A stretch of DNA of 64,000 bases. Source: DASPKM01 sp963817075 (GTDB lineage: Bacteria; Bacteroidota; Bacteroidia; Chitinophagales; Chitinophagaceae). Numbering within the stretch: the stretch's first letter is position 1; every line of letters starts with the position of its first letter. The stretch spans positions 1 through 64,000 of the forward strand of contig CAWFMT010000008.1 of the NCBI GenBank assembly GCA_963817075.1, written 5' to 3'. This document shows, piece by piece, positions 62,535 to 64,000 of this stretch. The position numbers were made by a program, and so were the translations under genes. Under the pieces are notes generated by a model that had not been told where the DNA came from, did not search any database, and saw only the letters and a program-made list of their open reading frames with translations.

Positions 62535-64000
62535 ATGCAGAAAAAATTAAGAAGAGAACAGGCGTTAGAATATCACGCCAAAGGCAGGCCAGGAAAGATT
62601 GAAGTGGTACCAACCAAGGAGGCAAAAACGCAAAGGGATCTTTCCCTTGCCTATTCACCGGGAGTAGCTGAACCCTGCAAGGAAATAGCAATAAATATCG
62701 AAAATGTTTACAAGTACACAGCCAAGGGCAACTTGGTGGCAGTTATTAGTAATGGTACAGCCGTGCTTGGTCTGGGGGATATAGGTCCCGAAGCTAGTAA
62801 GCCTGTTATGGAAGGAAAGGGTGTGTTGTTCAAGATCTTTGCTGATATTGATGTGTTCGATATAGAAATAGCGGAGAAGGATCCCGAGAAATTTGTTCAG
62901 ATCGTTAGAGCCCTGGAGCCAACTTTTGGTGGAATAAACCTTGAAGATATCAAGGCTCCTGAATGCTTCTATATAGAACGTGCATTGAGGGAACAATTGA
63001 AAATTCCGGTCATGCACGATGATCAGCACGGGACGGCAATCATAAGCGGTGCTGCCTTACTAAATGCACTGGAACTTCAAAAGAAAAAGATTGATCGTGT
63101 AAAATTCGTGGTCAACGGCGCGGGAGCAGCTGCCATGGCCTGCGTTCAACTCTATGTGTCTCTTGGCGCAAACCCTGAAAATTTTGTGTTATTCGATAGG
63201 CAGGGAGTTATTCACCAGGAACGCGCGGAACTGGACCCCATCAAAAAGCAATTCGCAATAAAGGGAAAGGAACTTAGTTTGTCTGATGCACTCAAAGATG
63301 CAGATGTATTTATTGGCCTTAGTGTTGGAAATGTAGTTACGCCTGATATGGTGAAGGGTATGGCCAAGAATCCCATTGTTTTTGCGATGGCGAATCCTGA
63401 TCCCGAGATAAATTACGAAGCTGCAACATCCGCCAGAAAGGATATCATTATGGCCACTGGCAGATCTGATTATCCCAACCAGGTAAATAATGTATTGGGA
63501 TTCCCCTTCATCTTCCGCGGAGCTCTGGATGTTCGGGCAACAAAGATCAATGAAGAAATGAAGCTTGCAGCCGTCAGGGCCCTGGCTGATCTTGCCAAAA
63601 GTCCGGTGCCAGACATCGTTAACATTGCCTATAATGAACGAAACATTGTTTTCGGTCCAACTTATATTATTCCTAAACCACTTGATCCACGCCTTCTCTC
63701 AACAGTAGCGCCGGCGGTAGCAAAGGCTGCCATCGAAAGTGGAGTTGCCCAGACAAATATCGAGAATTGGGAAGCCTATGCAATTGAATTGAACAAAAGG
63801 TTAGGATTGGATAACCAGATCATACGAATTCTTGGTAATAAGGCCAGATCGTCGCCAAAAAGAATTGTTTTCGCGGAAGCAGATAATGTGAAGATTCTAA
63901 AGACAGCGCAAATTATTTACGATGAGGGCATCGCTTATCCAATTTTATTAGGCGATGAGAAGAAGATACAATCAATAGCGGATGCAAATGGAATTGGCCT
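62535..64000 (+). CDS. maeB: NADP-dependent malic enzyme with phosphotransacetylase domain, 5' part
   Basis: The open frame starts at ATG 62535 (MQKKLRREQALEYH) and runs past the window end; 488 codons are visible. Malic enzyme decarboxylates malate to pyruvate with NADP reduction. Motifs: LAYSPGVAEPC, the metal-binding MHDDQHGTAII, the Rossmann FVVNGAGAAAMAC, and MANPDPEI. After about residue 430 the sequence turns into the phosphotransacetylase-like domain (SPKRIVFAEADNVKILKTA, PILLGDEKK), as in the 760-residue MaeB fusion. This domain usually has no transferase activity and mediates acetyl-CoA control. Confidence 0.93.
   Translation, partial: MQKKLRREQALEYHAKGRPGKIEVVPTKEAKTQRDLSLAYSPGVAEPCKEIAINIENVYKYTAKGNLVAVISNGTAVLGLGDIGPEASKPVMEGKGVLFKIFADIDVFDIEIAEKDPEKFVQIVRALEPTFGGINLEDIKAPECFYIERALREQLKIPVMHDDQHGTAIISGAALLNALELQKKKIDRVKFVVNGAGAAAMACVQLYVSLGANPENFVLFDRQGVIHQERAELDPIKKQFAIKGKELSLSDALKDADVFIGLSVGNVVTPDMVKGMAKNPIVFAMANPDPEINYEAATSARKDIIMATGRSDYPNQVNNVLGFPFIFRGALDVRATKINEEMKLAAVRALADLAKSPVPDIVNIAYNERNIVFGPTYIIPKPLDPRLLSTVAPAVAKAAIESGVAQTNIENWEAYAIELNKRLGLDNQIIRILGNKARSSPKRIVFAEADNVKILKTAQIIYDEGIAYPILLGDEKKIQSIADANGIG

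Noticed and set aside
1..64000. tRNA or rRNA genes
   Set aside because: No cloverleaf with a GGTTCGAATCC-like T arm or rRNA-like conserved stretch was recognised by eye; a covariance search was not possible here.

Overview
This 64 kb window is an ordinary chromosomal stretch from a member of the Bacteroidota, probably a Chitinophagaceae-like or other environmental Sphingobacteriia/Chitinophagia lineage; GC content looks moderate to low. The lineage is inferred from several signs: type IX secretion tails (type A on the subtilase, type B 'gliding motility' tail at 51429-53576), a PorE-like TPR/propeller/OmpA protein, DUF5916 and GIN/DUF2807 proteins, promoter -7 boxes of the Bacteroidota form TAnnTTTG, and almost no Shine-Dalgarno sequences. 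I see no rRNA, tRNA, insertion sequence, prophage, plasmid function or CRISPR array.

Layout. 1-5 kb: 3' end of folD, queE, a PorE-like outer-membrane protein, dprA and ssb. 5-8 kb: a composite palindromic repeat, then an M14 metallopeptidase. 8-18 kb: mnmA, an orphan lipoprotein, a secreted subtilase, an RsmB-family methyltransferase, odhB-odhA (2-oxoglutarate dehydrogenase) and rpsT. 18-23.5 kb: a second M14 peptidase with a MORN/TonB-C protein, then galT and a GHMP kinase with a 4-nt overlap. 23.5-32 kb: an alpha-2-macroglobulin lipoprotein divergent from pbpC, the classic periplasmic defence/repair pair. 32-35.5 kb: a GIN-domain lipoprotein, guaA and an orphan periplasmic-binding-protein-like receptor. 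35.6-42.2 kb: a ligase-associated DNA repair module (beta-CASP exonuclease, ATP-dependent ligase, Lhr-like helicase, PdeM phosphoesterase) with a small CxxCH haem protein embedded in it. 42-48 kb: DUF5916 outer-membrane protein, XRE-S24 regulator, SRPBCC protein, UbiG-like methyltransferase. 48-53.6 kb: secA and a T9SS cargo protein. 53.7-58.3 kb: two related secreted amidohydrolases, the first broken by a one-base frameshift. 58.3-64 kb: deoC, a SPOR protein, an M20 amidohydrolase, an S41 peptidase lipoprotein and the 5' part of maeB (malic enzyme fused to a phosphotransacetylase domain).

The genes fall into a housekeeping core (folate, queuosine, GMP, TCA cycle, translation, Sec export) and a large cell-envelope and peptide-degradation set: two M14, one M20, one S8, one S41 peptidase and two amidohydrolases. 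That combination suits a protein-degrading heterotroph.

The most striking structure lies between the genes. At least six families of short dispersed repeats fill the gene boundaries: (A) TTAACCGCC/GCGCAAGG hairpins; (B) CAAACATTCAAAC tracts; (C) GAGTTTCGGGTTT tracts; (D) ACGACTCACGATTCACG and GACTTCAGACCTCAGACC tracts; (E) AATTTGAAAATTTG tracts; (F) CCTGCCGGCAGG palindromes. Many occur as inverted pairs, some bracket a whole gene, and some abut the promoter -7 box. I cannot assign a function to them. No obviously new multi-gene system is evident; the best candidates for a second look are these repeats, the haem protein inside the DNA repair module, and the frameshifted, metal-site-less amidohydrolase.
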